DNA of 64,000 nt from Armigeres subalbatus (taxonomy: Eukaryota; Arthropoda; Insecta; Diptera; Culicidae): the NCBI RefSeq assembly GCF_024139115.2, contig NC_085140.1:421426283-421490282 (forward strand), given 5' to 3'. Under the pieces are notes generated by a model. The model was given only the letters and a program-made list of their open reading frames with translations, was not told the origin of the DNA and did not search any database. Position numbers and translations under genes: made by a program. Of the stretch, positions 1 through 10,728 are shown one piece after another (positions within the stretch are counted from its first letter, which is position 1; every line of letters begins with the position of its first letter).

Positions 1-70
1 TCAACCCAGGATGTCTGTTGAGCAGGTTCCCCCTCCATTGTTTAGGAAGAAAAAAAAACACACACACACA
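1..70 (+). mobile_element. 3' end of an R1-type LINE copy
   Basis: The first ~60 bases nearly match, in reverse complement, the 3' end of the R1-type LINE at 22881-22945: shared blocks include ACCCAGGATGTCTGTTGAGC and CCCCCTCCATTG. A short A tract and (CA)n follow in both copies. The body of this copy would lie upstream of the window. Confidence 0.75.
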
Positions 71-71
71 C

Positions 72-185
72 GATACATACTCATGCAATGGCGGGCATAG
101 AAAAGCTTTCAATTAATAACTGAGGAAATGCTAATAGAATACTAAGTTGAAAAGCCGGCCAAGTATTTGGAATATAGAGCCATGC
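72..185 (+). repeat. 3' part of a tRNA-related SINE
   Basis: This stretch matches the 3' half of the complete SINEs at 46923-47182 (+) and 27092-27348 (-): shared blocks are CATGCAATGGCGGGCATAG-like, TTAATAACTGAGGAAATG and ATAGAATACTAAGTTG. The tRNA-like head is missing. It abuts the CA-rich tail of the LINE end, so one element probably truncated the other. Confidence 0.7.
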
Positions 186-640
186 TTGCTAAAAGTGACC
201 CCATAGATCGTTTTAAGCGTTAATTAGACATGTTAAACTTTTCAACTACAAATTAAGGTGGGAGCGAGAGGGTGTTCTCGACTTACCATTCACTTCACAG
301 TGCAAACAAAGTGAGATGACAAAAAACCTTATACGGATTTCACACAGTTGATAAAAAGTGAGAAGTTTCATTTCAGGTGGAACGCAGTTATCACCGATTC
401 TACACTTCTTGATATGAGCGTCGTTTCACGTTGAATGTTTCGCTTCACACAGTTTATTTAATCCACTTCACTGTATGTGAAAACGGTAATAGGTCAACAA
501 ATGTGAATTGATCGTTGAGTGAATGTGGAATCCGTAATAAAGCCCAAAGTTGTATTGGAAGCATTCCATCATAAGTAAGAAATTATTTAGAAAACTTAGA
601 ATCAAATCTTCCTTATTCGAGTATTTATTCTATCGTTTTT
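186..640. other. Intergenic, nothing recognised
   Basis: AT-rich sequence with no long open frame, RNA gene or clear repeat structure. It contains several near-copies of TTTCACACAGTT/CACTTCACTGT-like words. The words CTTCACAGT...GTGAAGT recur near 3820-3890, so it may be part of a dispersed repeat. Confidence 0.4.
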
Positions 641-1124
641 ACACTCTCGGAGTAAGGCAGTAAGGCAGTAAGCAAACCAACTGCTGAATTGTCGGCAGTG
701 AGCCCACCGAACTGATTTGCGGTGTTATATCGCTGGATTGGAGTTGTTCCTTGGAGCGCAAGGGAGGACGTATCGCACCCGAGAAGGCCGAGAGAGATCC
801 CCATTCCGGCCCAAAAACAGCTTCCGGTTGGGGCAACCCGGCAGCCCCGGGGCCGTCGTCGTCCCGAGGAATGGACTTCATCGATGATTGTTTGTGCTGG
901 TTGCTGGGTCTGTTACCGCTTGCCGAACAGGTCTGTTCCCATGGCCAACTGGTGGGTCTTGTACCCCAGGGTAAAACCTTGGGATGCTCGTTTGTTGCCG
1001 GGTGTGGGGCTTACCCCCTGGAGCAACAGAGGTGCCCAAGTGTTGAGGATGAAAACGATACTAGTTTAGTTCCAGGTTGTCCAACCGATCGGTACTTGCA
1101 TCGGTGTTGCTGGAGGGGATTATA
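641..1124. repeat. GC-rich repeat segment, probably LINE-derived
   Basis: Much more GC-rich than its surroundings. A block around 760-850 resembles 1840-1900: both read GGGAGG(A/G)CGTATCGC, then a purine-rich run, then ATTCCGG. On the minus strand both give a degenerate peptide with SGAIRPP. This suggests two copies of the same retrotransposon terminal region. The overlapping open frames have no recognisable domain and are not called as genes. Confidence 0.35.
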
Positions 1125-1644
1125 AATATTGTAACGAAATGTGTTATAAATTTGGCTGGTTAGTTGTTAAAATAACAAAAAATATATCAAAAATACCTCT
1201 AGCCGTAACATAATTAAAACAGAGGTTGACACCTTCATATCAACATTATAACAAACGTTGATATTATTTTTCTGTACAAAAATTTACTTTCAAGGTAATT
1301 GCCTACATCACGGATAGAAATCTGGTACGCTACCACGCCGGATTTCCATCCATAATGTAGGCAATTAACTTTGTTCCAGCTATGTAATAATATCAAGCGG
1401 GTTCAAGTTATACTGAAGGTGATTACCTCTGATTTTTGTTTCCAGTAGTATAGGACGGCGTCTACAAAAAATATAGGCAATTATTTTGTGAAAATATTCA
1501 TAACTAATGTTGTTATAATTTTGATATGAAATAAAACTGGCCGAAGACACATTTTTATCGAATAATCTAATTATAACACACGTTGTTTTAAATAACAACA
1601 ATTGATAGAATTGAGTTATAATTTTGTTATGCATTCCTGATCGG
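1125..1644 (-). mobile_element. Internally deleted copy of the 58.9-60.4 kb TIR element
   Basis: This copy aligns in reverse complement with both ends of 58937-60443. It shares the runs around 1139-1260 (AACTAACCAGC-type end) and 1490-1644, ending at the terminal inverted repeat GCATTCCTGATCGG. The middle of the larger copy is missing here, joined near 1350. It is rich in ATAACAAAA/TTGTTATAA words and in GTAGGCAATTA. It has no coding capacity and is probably a non-autonomous DNA transposon; no superfamily can be assigned. Confidence 0.7.
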
Positions 1645-1954
1645 GTAAGCTTACATATCGCACCGGATTGTGTACTCCCCGAGGTTGGCGGTAAGCCAAC
1701 CAACAAAATCGTTCGAAGTCTCGCTCTTCTCGATAGTTAACTAGGCATTTCAATTCTCGTTTAGAGGAGACTGATGGAAAGTTTTCCTTGGATAATTCCA
1801 TTTTCAGCAGTTGGATCCAATTCTTATCGAAACGAGGGAGGGCGTATCGCTCCAGAGGAGACAGGAGGGGTCCTTATTCCGGTTTACTAGGCTTCCGGTA
1901 GAGGGCGCACCGGCTGTTCCGAAGCAGGCACCGACACAGGCTTAAGGTTTGGGC
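1645..1954 (-). repeat. Probable 3' flank of the adjacent LINE relic
   Basis: Lies downstream, in the minus-strand sense, of the LINE C-terminal fragment at 1955-2640 and shares a block with 760-850. No domain is visible. It is read as LINE 3' UTR debris, cut at its far side by the TIR element. Confidence 0.35.
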
Positions 1955-2640
1955 TAAATTTCGTATAGTAATTTGGCATCTTTCAGGAAACAGAAGAGGA
2001 CAGTTATGGCGGCCGGGTCGACACCGAGAACATTCCTGGTGCTACCGGATAAACCGTATTCGTTTCTCGGGACTTCATACAAAGGACATTTGCACAAGAC
2101 GTGTTCGACGGAGTTGGCTACTTTGCAAAGCTCGCATTTTTGCCGGAATGGACCTTGCCCGTAATTGTAGGAGAATCGAGTGCGTCCGGTTCTTAGGCGG
2201 GAGAGGATTTTTTTGATTCTTCATTCGATCTAAGTTAGTACAGACCTTGGTTGTTCCTTTAATCTTTCTGAGCGGTAGAAGGACAGTTTGCTGCCACTAT
2301 AATTCCCATTTTTCGTTGAATGCTTTGTGAATCCTTTTTTTTTGGCATCCATTAAAAGAACGGTGCAAATGAGGCGCTCGTCCTGGTGTCCTATTGAAGC
2401 GAGTAGATCCGCTTCGATGTTTCCGGGTATGACACATTGCTTGGAGAAGCGAAAAGCCCATTCATATGGCTACCAGAAATAGGGTAACCGCTAGGATGGA
2501 TCCTTGGGGAGCTCCAGTTTCTTCCCGGAAGGATCGCGATGCGGTGTCGCCTATTAAAACTTTGAAGCTTTGATTCACCAAGAAGTTTTTGCAAAACGCG
2601 AGGGTGTTACCCGTGATCAGTTAGTTACTAAAAAGGCGCA
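1955..2640 (-). pseudogene. Decayed LINE reverse transcriptase fragment
   Basis: On the minus strand two pieces of a non-LTR retrotransposon ORF2 are readable. Around 2595-2480 a frame gives EETGAPQGSILAVTLFL, the conserved turn of the reverse transcriptase palm in I/Jockey-group LINEs. Around 2165-1960 another frame gives a cysteine/histidine C-terminal motif (CELCKVANSVEHVLCKC) and then a short tail with a stop. The RT core between them, including the catalytic YADD region, is deleted or unrecognisable, and frames shift. It is inactive; the clade (LOA/I-like) is a guess. Confidence 0.65.
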
Positions 2641-3404
2641 TTGAGTAAAAAAAGATTCTTCTCAGGAACAGCATTTCCTGAACAGAAATGATTTATTGCA
2701 GAAATGGACTGTTTTGGCGTTTGACGTGGTAACTTAATTTTTGTTACGAATTACATCCATTCAAATACATTTATTGCATCATCTTTTTCCGACGCGCGCT
2801 TGTGGTTGTATACTACCGAAGGCCATGCCAAACGCTTAAGTTTTGCAATTTGAAGAAAATTCATCTTGGAGCAATCCTTTTTCTGTATAAAATGGTGACC
2901 CGGAAAAATTCGATTTCATTTACAATGACTAACAGAAACAGAACCTTGCCAAAAAATTTCACTTTCCTCCGACGACAGACAAACCGATGAAGACGCCACC
3001 TTAGTGGAAATTTCGTTCTGCTACTTTAGTGTTTGAAAAGGATCTTTTTAGGATCGTCATGGTCGTTTAAACAGAAGTGAAAAAATAAGCCGAATAGTCT
3101 GTTTATCTGGGTGAAGAGTTTTCCCAATATATATTCTTGAATAAATAGTTTAAGTTCTGAAAAGGACTGTGTGTAATTTTCTTCCTTCTTGAACTTCCTC
3201 TCACTTTTCCACTTTCGTCTTGAACTTCCTTTCACTTTTCCACCGACGCGATAGAGAACAATACACGTATGCTTCCATAGCGGGCGGAAGCCGAACGTTG
3301 CAAATAAATATTTATGTTTACGTTTGGTTTCGCGCCGCTTTCGATTCTGTTTATTTTTCCATTATTTCGGACGTTTTTGAGGATAGTGTCTTTTGAGATT
3401 CTCC
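2641..3404. other. Intergenic, little recognisable
   Basis: AT-rich with no supported gene. A short direct duplication lies at about 3188-3242: CTTGAACTTCCT followed by a CACTTTTCCAC block occurs twice in tandem. The rest shows no repeat or RNA structure that could be named. Confidence 0.4.
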
Positions 3405-3512
3405 AATTAGCCTTGCGCCAAAGGCGTAGGATTGCCAATCCAGAGATGACGAGTTCGACTCTCAGTCCGGTCTAGGAGTTTTTCGGGTGGGAAACATTCT
3501 CGAGTCCTCTGG
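3405..3512 (+). repeat. 5' head of the tRNA-related SINE
   Basis: The segment runs TTAGCCTTGCGCCAAAGGCG, then GATTGCCAATCCAGAGATG, then GAGTTCGACTCTCAG. This matches the head of the SINE at 46923: GTAGCCTTGCGAGCAAAAGC and GAGTTCGGTTCTCGG. The GAGTTCGACTC block resembles a pol III B box. It stops at ~3512, where TIR-element sequence begins. Confidence 0.65.
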
Positions 3513-3800
3513 GCGTACCCGACCAGTAGATAGTAACAGATTTATATCAGACCTTGTTATTCTGTTACAGCAGTTTTTTATAACAGCGGTTGTTATAAAA
3601 CATGTACCATTAGTAGTTAAAATAACAAAAATTGTAACAAAATCTCTTCTAGTTTTAACAAAAATATTACTGAATATGTTATTAATTGAACAAAATTATA
3701 ACTCGTTGTGTTACATAAAAAGCGGTGAAAATAGCTTATACTATAACAATATACTATAAGATTATTATTATCCATAATGTAGGCAATTATGCAAATTCAC
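3513..3800 (-). mobile_element. Fragment of the TIR element (middle part)
   Basis: Matches the reverse complement of about 59890-60180, including ACCCGACCAGTAGA, GTACCATTAGTAGTTAAAAT and ACTCGTTGTGTTACATAAA. It supplies the middle segment missing from the copy at 1125-1644, in the same orientation. The open frame across it is a by-product of TTATAACA repetition, not a gene. Confidence 0.65.
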
Positions 3801-4150
3801 ATGTAAAAAGATTTCACTGACGCTTCACGCTCCCTTCAATTTGTTTTTACTGTGAAGTTTGTGCACTTCACAGTAAAAACCATGGGATCCGTAATAAGGC
3901 CCTTCATGTACTGGATATTATAAACTTAATGTCCAAAATAAAATTGAAGAGTGCGGATTCAGTACACAAAAATTAGTTGGATCTTGAATTCCAAAATGCA
4001 TTTAAGAATTCTACGAAAGGCTTCAACTGATCTCATCAATTATGGCTGGATATTTCTTAATAACTGAACAATTTTTTTGTGAATATGATAGTAAACAGTA
4101 ATTTATTTGCTCAAGGAAATAGTCGTCACATAATGCACCTATTATCGATG
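3801..4150. other. Spacer downstream of PYROXD1
   Basis: AT-rich spacer at the 3' side of the minus-strand PYROXD1 gene. It starts with CTTCACAGT-type words also seen at 290-480. An AATTTATT/AATAAATT word at about 4100 could serve as a minus-strand polyadenylation signal. Nothing else is visible. Confidence 0.35.
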
Positions 4151-5548
4151 TTAATCAAAATAATCCTCAATATCGATATTCGGATCTAGCAAGTCGTCCC
4201 CGTAGGGTGTCAAATCTAGCTGGTTCAAAATAAGGTTTTCGCTTGTCTCTTCTAGTCCCGTCTCTCCAATCAACATCGCTCCCTGCAGTCGCCCATCCAC
4301 CAGGACAAACTTGATGTATTCCAATCCCGGTGTCATCCTCAGAAGCACTTCATACTTATCGTTCAGACCTTGACCGTTGTATCGTCCTAACAAAACCACC
4401 TGGTATCCAAAAAGCTGGGTAACATGGTTGAACATTTCGAAACAGAAATCCTGATAGATCGTATCGCCAGCTCGTTTCGCAGCCATAGACCGAGCAGCCA
4501 TGGCCCCCATCTGACGGGCTTGAGTCCACAAACGCATCTGGAACCAGTGTTGAGCACGTTCCCAGCCAGCATAGCAAACGTCCCCTGCTGCATAAATGTC
4601 ATTTACGGAGGTGGCCATTTCCCAGTCGACGAAAAGTCCCCCATCAGGGCCCAACTGGAAATCACGATCACAGGCAAAGTTTCTCGTCGGAACCACACCC
4701 GTAGCTGATACAACAAAGTCGCACTCAATGCACTCACCGTTAGAAAGTTGCAGCTTCAAAGGGAATCCGTCATTTTGTTCAACTATCTCATCAATCTCAA
4801 CTTTATAATGTATCTTTACTGCATCTGGAACGTTTTCTAATTTTCCGGTAATGTCAACTGTTCGGTGCCAATCGGGACCTAAGGCTGCTCCCTGTTTCGC
4901 ACTACCGGAGACCGCCGTTTCTTCCATATACCTCATCCTTTTGATGATTGATTTTTGCTCGCTCTTCGCAGTTAAGCGACTTTGAAAGAACCCAGCAGCT
5001 GCAGAATCGACAAAGGTTGAGGTAATGTATTCGTCTTTGATGATCCAGTGTACCTCGATACCACTGATTTCGTAAACGAGCTCCGATGCTATACCTCCGT
5101 TACCTACCACTGCCAAACGGGTGGCGTTCTTAACACGCTTTTGGAACTGTTGGACTGATTCCGTATCCCGAATTCCGATCACGTGTGGATTACCCTTGGC
5201 TTGGTCAATTAACTTGGGGCGTGCTCCGGTACAAAGGCACAAATAACGATAGGCGATTTTGTTGCCTTTGACCGTAGTAACCGAATGGCTGTCACTTTCT
5301 ATACTATTCAACTGATCTTCCAGCACTTGAATATTTCCATTTAATGTACTCGCCTGCTTCTCCTGCACGTCGAAACGGGTCAAGACCTTCCCCAGTGGAA
5401 CTAGGTTGGTAGCAGCCTTGACTAACGAAGACTCTGTTACTAGAATTATGCTATCACTTGGATCAGCTAGAATGACTAAAGTTTCTGCGCACGATACTCC
5501 CGCAATTCCTCCACCCACAACTAAATAGGTACATTTAACTTCCGCCAT
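4151..5548 (-). CDS. PYROXD1: Pyridine nucleotide-disulfide oxidoreductase domain protein 1 (PYROXD1)
   Basis: A single-exon frame of 465 residues, close to the usual family length (about 500). Residues 9-20 form the FAD-binding GxGxxG loop (VVGGGIAGVSCAE). A second Rossmann motif (VVGNGGIASELVYE) near residue 147 binds NAD(P)H. ATGVVPTRNF near 285 and IYAAGDVCY near 315 are the late FAD-contacting motifs of class I disulfide reductases. PYROXD1 proteins lack the redox CxxxxC pair and act as flavin-dependent oxidoreductases in nucleus and cytosol; in vertebrates they protect the tRNA ligase RTCB. The start at 5548 fits because MAEVKCTYLVVGGG places the FAD loop at the usual distance from the N terminus. 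The mRpS18B stop lies only 56 bp upstream on the same strand. Confidence 0.95.
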   Translation of the reverse strand: MAEVKCTYLVVGGGIAGVSCAETLVILADPSDSIILVTESSLVKAATNLVPLGKVLTRFDVQEKQASTLNGNIQVLEDQLNSIESDSHSVTTVKGNKIAYRYLCLCTGARPKLIDQAKGNPHVIGIRDTESVQQFQKRVKNATRLAVVGNGGIASELVYEISGIEVHWIIKDEYITSTFVDSAAAGFFQSRLTAKSEQKSIIKRMRYMEETAVSGSAKQGAALGPDWHRTVDITGKLENVPDAVKIHYKVEIDEIVEQNDGFPLKLQLSNGECIECDFVVSATGVVPTRNFACDRDFQLGPDGGLFVDWEMATSVNDIYAAGDVCYAGWERAQHWFQMRLWTQARQMGAMAARSMAAKRAGDTIYQDFCFEMFNHVTQLFGYQVVLLGRYNGQGLNDKYEVLLRMTPGLEYIKFVLVDGRLQGAMLIGETGLEETSENLILNQLDLTPYGDDLLDPNIDIEDYFD

Positions 5549-5604
5549 ACTCGTTGAACTATTTTATTACCGTTCACTAGGGACAAACTAAAAAATATTT
5601 ATTA

Positions 5605-6222
5605 TTATTGCTTCTGTGCCTGGTAATATTCGGAGTAATCGTAGTTTCGGAAAGGCACGTCGAAAGTGATCAAACCGTAGTCCATAGCACGCTGAACGAC
5701 CACTAAAAGTTCCTGATGACGCTTCTGACACAGGCCAGTTATTTGATAACTGAGCACTTTTCCGTTTTGCGACGAGATAAACTGCTTGATCAGATCGACA
5801 TTCCTGTGGTCCAGCACCAGATATTCGTCACGACAGATCGGGCAAGGATTTCCTGTCGAAAGTTTACCCTTCCGGATGCACGTTTTGCGGGTTCTGTTCG
5901 GTGGGTACAAACCCTTATGATTTCTGCGGTACTGCTTCCAGACTAGATCCCCCTGGTAGGTTTGTTGGTACGCTTCACTGGCCAGGTATCGGATGCTAGT
6001 CTCAACCGGAATTATACGAGTACGATCCTTTGGGTCCTCCCGAGTTTGTCCTTTAGATTGTTCTTCTTCACCTTCTGCTTGATCGCCTTCAGCTACTTCG
6101 GATGATGCGGTCTGGTCAGCAAATCGATGGGCAGATGTTAGAAACGACCGATGATTCGTCACAATGATTCCCTGGCGATAAATTGACAATATTTCGCAAC
6201 CCAATACTCGCAATAATGACAT
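5605..6222 (-). CDS. mRpS18B: Mitochondrial small-subunit ribosomal protein bS18 family (mRpS18B)
   Basis: Encodes 205 residues from the ATG at 6222 (MSLLRVLGCEI), which gives a basic, Ser/Leu-rich N terminus suited to mitochondrial import. The open frame extends upstream to 6324, but those residues are hydrophobic and follow a TTTGCAG site, so they are probably 5' UTR or intron. The conserved S18b core is present: DLVWKQYRRNHKG, then PPNRTRKTCIRKGK, then the zinc-type CPICRDEY. The C-terminal part contains FRNYDYSEYY. It is a structural component of the mitoribosome small subunit. The gene is tandem with PYROXD1; AATAAA words lie in the 56-bp gap. It is divergent from nesd. Confidence 0.93.
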   Translation of the reverse strand: MSLLRVLGCEILSIYRQGIIVTNHRSFLTSAHRFADQTASSEVAEGDQAEGEEEQSKGQTREDPKDRTRIIPVETSIRYLASEAYQQTYQGDLVWKQYRRNHKGLYPPNRTRKTCIRKGKLSTGNPCPICRDEYLVLDHRNVDLIKQFISSQNGKVLSYQITGLCQKRHQELLVVVQRAMDYGLITFDVPFRNYDYSEYYQAQKQ

Positions 6223-7092
6223 CTCCGCGGTTGTGCTGCAAACGATGACGTAAGAATAAAAACGAGATAATGTCAATTTTAATAAATAGTTCACGCACAT
6301 TTTTATTTCACATACTTCAGCCAAATGGTCTACGAAACAGTAATCAGTGCTTGTAACTAATTCAAATTACGGAAACCAAATATTTAAATGCAATCCGGTA
6401 CAAATCCGCCCGAAATCCAGGGTGCAACGCGTGTTCTCTTTTCTTTTTTTACGTAAAGTGTAAACAAGTTTTAAAAGCTGCACTGAAACAAAAATCTTGG
6501 AAGTCGTTTTTGGGGTCCGTTCATGACTACACACGGTTGAAAACCCTATAACAAAATAGCCCATCAAGCCGCTAATAATGATAACTTTCTGAAGGGAAGT
6601 CATTATTTTTTAAATGAAAAAAGCTTCGCTTTAATCATCATTTAAATCATCATTATTATCATTCGTTGAACTCTAATCTATCACAAAACAACGTCGGTTT
6701 GTGCAAAGGCAACAGCTATTGAATTTAATAAACATTACATATTACCGGTGTAAACGATCCACATTTTGAATTATTTAGGTAAGTATTTTGTAACAGATCT
6801 CTTGGAATATTTATTTTCATTATTGAAAATGATCGTGATGTGTCTCGCAATAAATCGAATAAAACCACCATTCAGCGTCAGTTCCATAAGTTGTTTTCTA
6901 GTAGGTAAAGGATAACAGGATTTCTGTGGATTGAATAATTTATTCCGAACCAAGCTTTTCTAAATCATGCTAAGCTTTTTTTTACAACCTGTTACAATCA
7001 TTGTTTTTGTGAGATCAACATTTTTTTCAATTTCTTATTTTATTAGAAATCATATTTACTTCATGCAATCTATCAAATTTTCCAGCATAAAC
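6223..7092. promoter_or_regulatory. Divergent intergenic region, mRpS18B / nesd
   Basis: 870 bp between two outward-reading start codons, so both promoters must lie here. It is AT-rich with no obvious TATA box at a fixed distance. Runs of ATCATCATT occur near 6640-6660. The open frame extending into it from nesd (6967-7092) is hydrophobic low-complexity sequence and is judged 5' UTR. Confidence 0.4.
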
Positions 7093-9297
7093 ATGGAGGT
7101 GTATGAGTTTGAGAAGTCCCTACTCACCCGGCTGCAAGAAACATCGGATGTGCTTTGTGCCCGTGGGATTGCTTTGCCGGCATCCGAAGTTCGGACTGAG
7201 TGGGCCAACTATGTGGAAATGGCCATCGAACCCACCGGATGGCAAGCGCAGTGGCGCATTCCACGTGTAATGTGCGAAGAATTGTCGCTCAAATATCCCA
7301 CCCTTGTGGTCGGTACCGTCGAACAGGTGCTGTTCGATGAACTGAAAGCGATCTTCGTCGTGGAAGCGGTGCAAGATGATGACGTACATATGCCCGAAAG
7401 ACAAGTGGTGGCACTTGAAGAGCTTACGCCCCTGAAGGAACAGGAGAACGATGCATTGAACGTGGATCGGACGGCGGATTGTTTGGACCGCCTTCGGTTC
7501 TTCTATCAGCACGTTTGGATGCCTTGGGACAACGACGAGGACGACGACGGTAGCGACTGGGCCGAAAAGAATTTATATGACAGAGTAAAGTTTTATTACG
7601 ATGTAAAAAAGAGAGTGATGTCTAAGCGCCTTGTTTCGCATGTGTTGGCTTTGCTGGCCGAAGCGAACTATGTGCAAAAGAAACGGGAGCTGTTAGAAAT
7701 GGAAGTAGATGAAGCGGATGAAAACACTTCCGATGGCGAGAATGAGCAGGAGAATAAAAGAACAAACAAATTGGTTGAACTTCATCTGCGCCTAAACGTA
7801 ATCAAAAACGAAATGAAAATTCTCGAGGATCCGACATTGAGAGAGGCGTTCGAAAAGGTTCGCTTTGGATCAGGAACAGAGAACCAAACAAACGAGGAAG
7901 CCTCAATTGTGGTTCACACTGGAACCCTTGACCAGCATATCGAATATTTGAAGGAAGCTAAATCAATCGTTGGAAACAGTAAAACTGTTCGTATATGTGA
8001 TTCTTTACAAGGCGCTCTTGAAAAAGTCCCCTCTACAAATGAGGTATATCTACCACGTGGCACACATGCAATCAAGTTCTTGGAATATCTGAATGGGGGT
8101 GGACTGTTGAAGGCGGTAAGCGCAATCCGATTTGTAGATGTTTGCAGAGAGGGACAACTACATTCCATAAAGGGAACAGCGGTGATCAGTTCAAAGGACG
8201 ACGACAGCGTTCTGCTGACGGTTGATGGGGACTACTGCTTCGAAAATGTGATGTTGGATTGTGTCAATGTTCGGACCGGAGTTCTTATCAAGCAGGGAAA
8301 TGTCACGTTCAAGAATTGCTATTTGATTGGTGATGCCAAATCCAGCACCAAACAAGGCCTGGTCGTATTTGGTAAGTTTATCGTTTTTATCGAGCGTATA
8401 TGTAAATACGATTTATTTTTGGATGAGTTTTTAAAGTTTTTAAAGATTTATAATGAAACTCATACTCTGTAGTAAATATCGACATCTTAGAAACTGAGCG
8501 ATTATTTTCAAATCCAATGAGGGTCTAAAAAGTGGTCAAAACCGGTACACTTGTCCTACCCACATTATTCAAAAATGTTCATTTATAATACTTTTTTAGG
8601 CAACTCGAAAATCACGTTGCAGGGCTGTGTTTTGAAAGGTTTCTCCACCGGTATCTATGCGAACGAAAACTGCCAAATCCACCTGAGCGATAGTATCGTT
8701 CTGGAGTGTATTCGAGGAATCGAAGTTTCGTGCGGAGGAAATGCCACTTTTCAAACATCCGAGATACGTGATTGTAAATCGTACGGTATGCTGTTGGAAG
8801 TAGATGAGCTCAATGTGTCACAGGAAAGTGATGAGAATCGAATTCTCTACAACGATTATAATGAAATTGGTCGAAGTGAGCTGATCTTCAAGGGCATTTG
8901 CAATTTCCGGGATAATGGCAAGGCAAACTTCATAATTTGTAAGTCCGGAAGCAGTAAATTTAACAACTCGTGCTTTACGGAGCAACCCGCGCAACCAAAC
9001 GTAAGTAGTAGCGTTGAATCCGATAAGACATATAAAAACATGCCGAACGGACACAAAGACGATGACTACAAAGGACAACTATATGACGTAGGAAAACTTC
9101 TCTGGGGGCTGAGTCAGACTAAGGTAAATGAGGTAAAACTTGACTCGGCCGAATGCAGTGCCTATGACACTAGTACTGACAATGATGGAACGGACCTTTA
9201 TTCGACTGTAAACGATAAATCCGAGTTTTCGTCAAGTGGTGCATCAAGTAGTTCCAGCGTTATAAGAATTGATGAATCGGTCATTGAAATAGATTAA
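7093..9297 (+). CDS. nesd: SHCBP1 / nessun dorma homologue
   Basis: Two exons: 7093-8371 (donor GTAAGT) and 8600-9297 (acceptor TTTTTTAG). They join in phase 1 through VVFG|NSK to give 658 residues. The N-terminal third carries the family signature: FFYQHVWMPWDNDEDDDG followed by EKNLYDRVKFYYDVKKRVM. An acidic, coiled-coil-prone linker follows. The C-terminal half reads as a parallel beta-helix of short repeats (GCVLKGFSTGIYANENC, then ECIRGIEVSCGG). The Ser/Asp-rich end has no domain. In Drosophila, Nesd binds centralspindlin and contractile-ring components in cytokinesis; the same role is inferred here. The start at 7093 is preferred because MEVYEFEKSLLTRLQ begins the soluble domain. An AATAAA lies about 35 bp after the stop. 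Confidence 0.9.
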
Positions 9298-9476
9298 GTG
9301 GAATGCACGGTTGGGCCTAGTCTTTTGTTTTGCAATAAATTATAATATTGATCTTGTAATATATTTTCCTGTTTAATTTGATCACTATTATCGCACCGAT
9401 TAGATTTTTTTGCAGAATGATCAATTGTGAAAAAAATACGCTCACAATCGTTAACTTTTGTTTAAATATCAGCTGT

Positions 9477-9750
9477 CATAAGACGAGTTTAGTACTAGTC
9501 CATTTAATTCCACCACGTTCTGTAATCTTTACAGATACGTATTACGACCTACCAAGTCGAGTACTAAAATACGAGACACTAAAAGTGACATTACAGTTAA
9601 CGTCGAAATACGTACTTGTCATTAGACGAGTTTTAATAATCTTTACTGATACGTATTTTGTACGACACACTGAGGACGGCCTTACAGCGGAGATTGAAAT
9701 TTGTATCTGTAAAGATAACAACGTGGTGGAATTAAGGTCACTCCTGACAG
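9477..9750. repeat. Foldback element, hammerhead-type family, degenerate
   Basis: Begins CATAAGACGAGTTTAGTAC and ends with GTGGTGGAATTAAGGTC. It shares arms with the elements at 34860 and 45921 (CAGATACGTATT, TTCCACCACGTT). Two half-units are visible, each with CGAAATACGT- or GAAATTTGTATC-like sequence. ACACTGAGGACGGCC near 9678 resembles the CTGANGA box, but the stems are decayed. Confidence 0.6.
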
Positions 9751-10728
9751 AATCCAAGTTTCAAAGTGCTCGCGTTTTCGGGGGCACACCACTCGATACG
9801 CAGCAAAGCTGAATCAACAAAAATGACAGTTTGTCCGCCGCCTCCGTATCGAGTGCTGAAAATGCTTCCCTATAGTCGACACTTCATTTGATTTGTATGT
9901 TCCGTTTCGGGACGTTCTTCTTCCCTATTATGGACCCCCCAAAACATTCCTATAATAGACACTCTCGTGTTTATTTTTATAAAATTGTAAAAAATCATCT
10001 AAATTTACTTTCCATAGCATTTCCAATGCATGTAATCAAATCATAGGACTGTAAGGTAGGTTCTCCCGATGGAATTTCATAGCAAAATGTTTAGATTGTG
10101 CTGTAATAATGCAATAATAGCTGAAGGGTCCACTATTGGGCACTTTACCCCACGATGAAGCGAGTTTCCGGGATTTTTTGTGACTTTTCAAAAATGACAT
10201 GTAGAGTTCATCACTGAGCTTCCGACAGTTAAGACCAAGTACAGGTTTTTTCTAATGAGAAATGCTACTCTATGAATAAAAATGACAAATGAACGCAATT
10301 TACGGCATATGGTAACCAAATCTGTGATCTGTGAGTATAATTAAGTTATTTTACAATTTCAGAAACGGAAAAATATGGAAGATTGAACAGTATTCAGATA
10401 TCGTCATCAACATAGTGAACATCTCTATTTCAGTCAACATTCTGCGTAACATATAACGGTTCTAACATGTATTGAGTGTTACGGATGTTATGCATTTAAA
10501 ACGGTCTCCGCGTTTGACATTATCGCCAACTTCTTTATCGATTTTACGGTTTGTTTACTCTGTGAAGCGCTGAAAGACATACAAAACAAACGCTAGTAAA
10601 CTGCGATAGATTTAATGGATTTTTAATGTACAATAAATGTCTAATATCTTATTCAAGTATAAATTGACGTAAAATACATATATTGGTTGATATTAATCTT
10701 TAATTTGGTGTTGATTTTTGAGAGAACG
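9751..10728. other. Intergenic between nesd and TAF13
   Basis: No gene or named repeat recognised. Two words, CACTCGATACGCAGC and TATCGAGTGCTG, occur in opposite orientation near 9790-9850, suggesting a decayed inverted repeat. The last ~200 bp upstream of 10729 must contain the TAF13 promoter; no TATA box stands out. Confidence 0.4.

Noticed and set aside
722..1125. Overlapping plus-strand frames of 115 and 124 codons
   Set aside because: GC-rich retrotransposon-like sequence repeated at 1840; no domain and two frames equally open.
6223..6324. N-terminal extension of mRpS18B
   Set aside because: Hydrophobic and Cys-rich, follows a TTTGCAG acceptor-like site; the ATG at 6222 gives a normal mitochondrial presequence.
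6967..7092. N-terminal extension of nesd
   Set aside because: Low-complexity Phe/Ile/Ser stretch typical of translated UTR; the family begins at the ATG at 7093.
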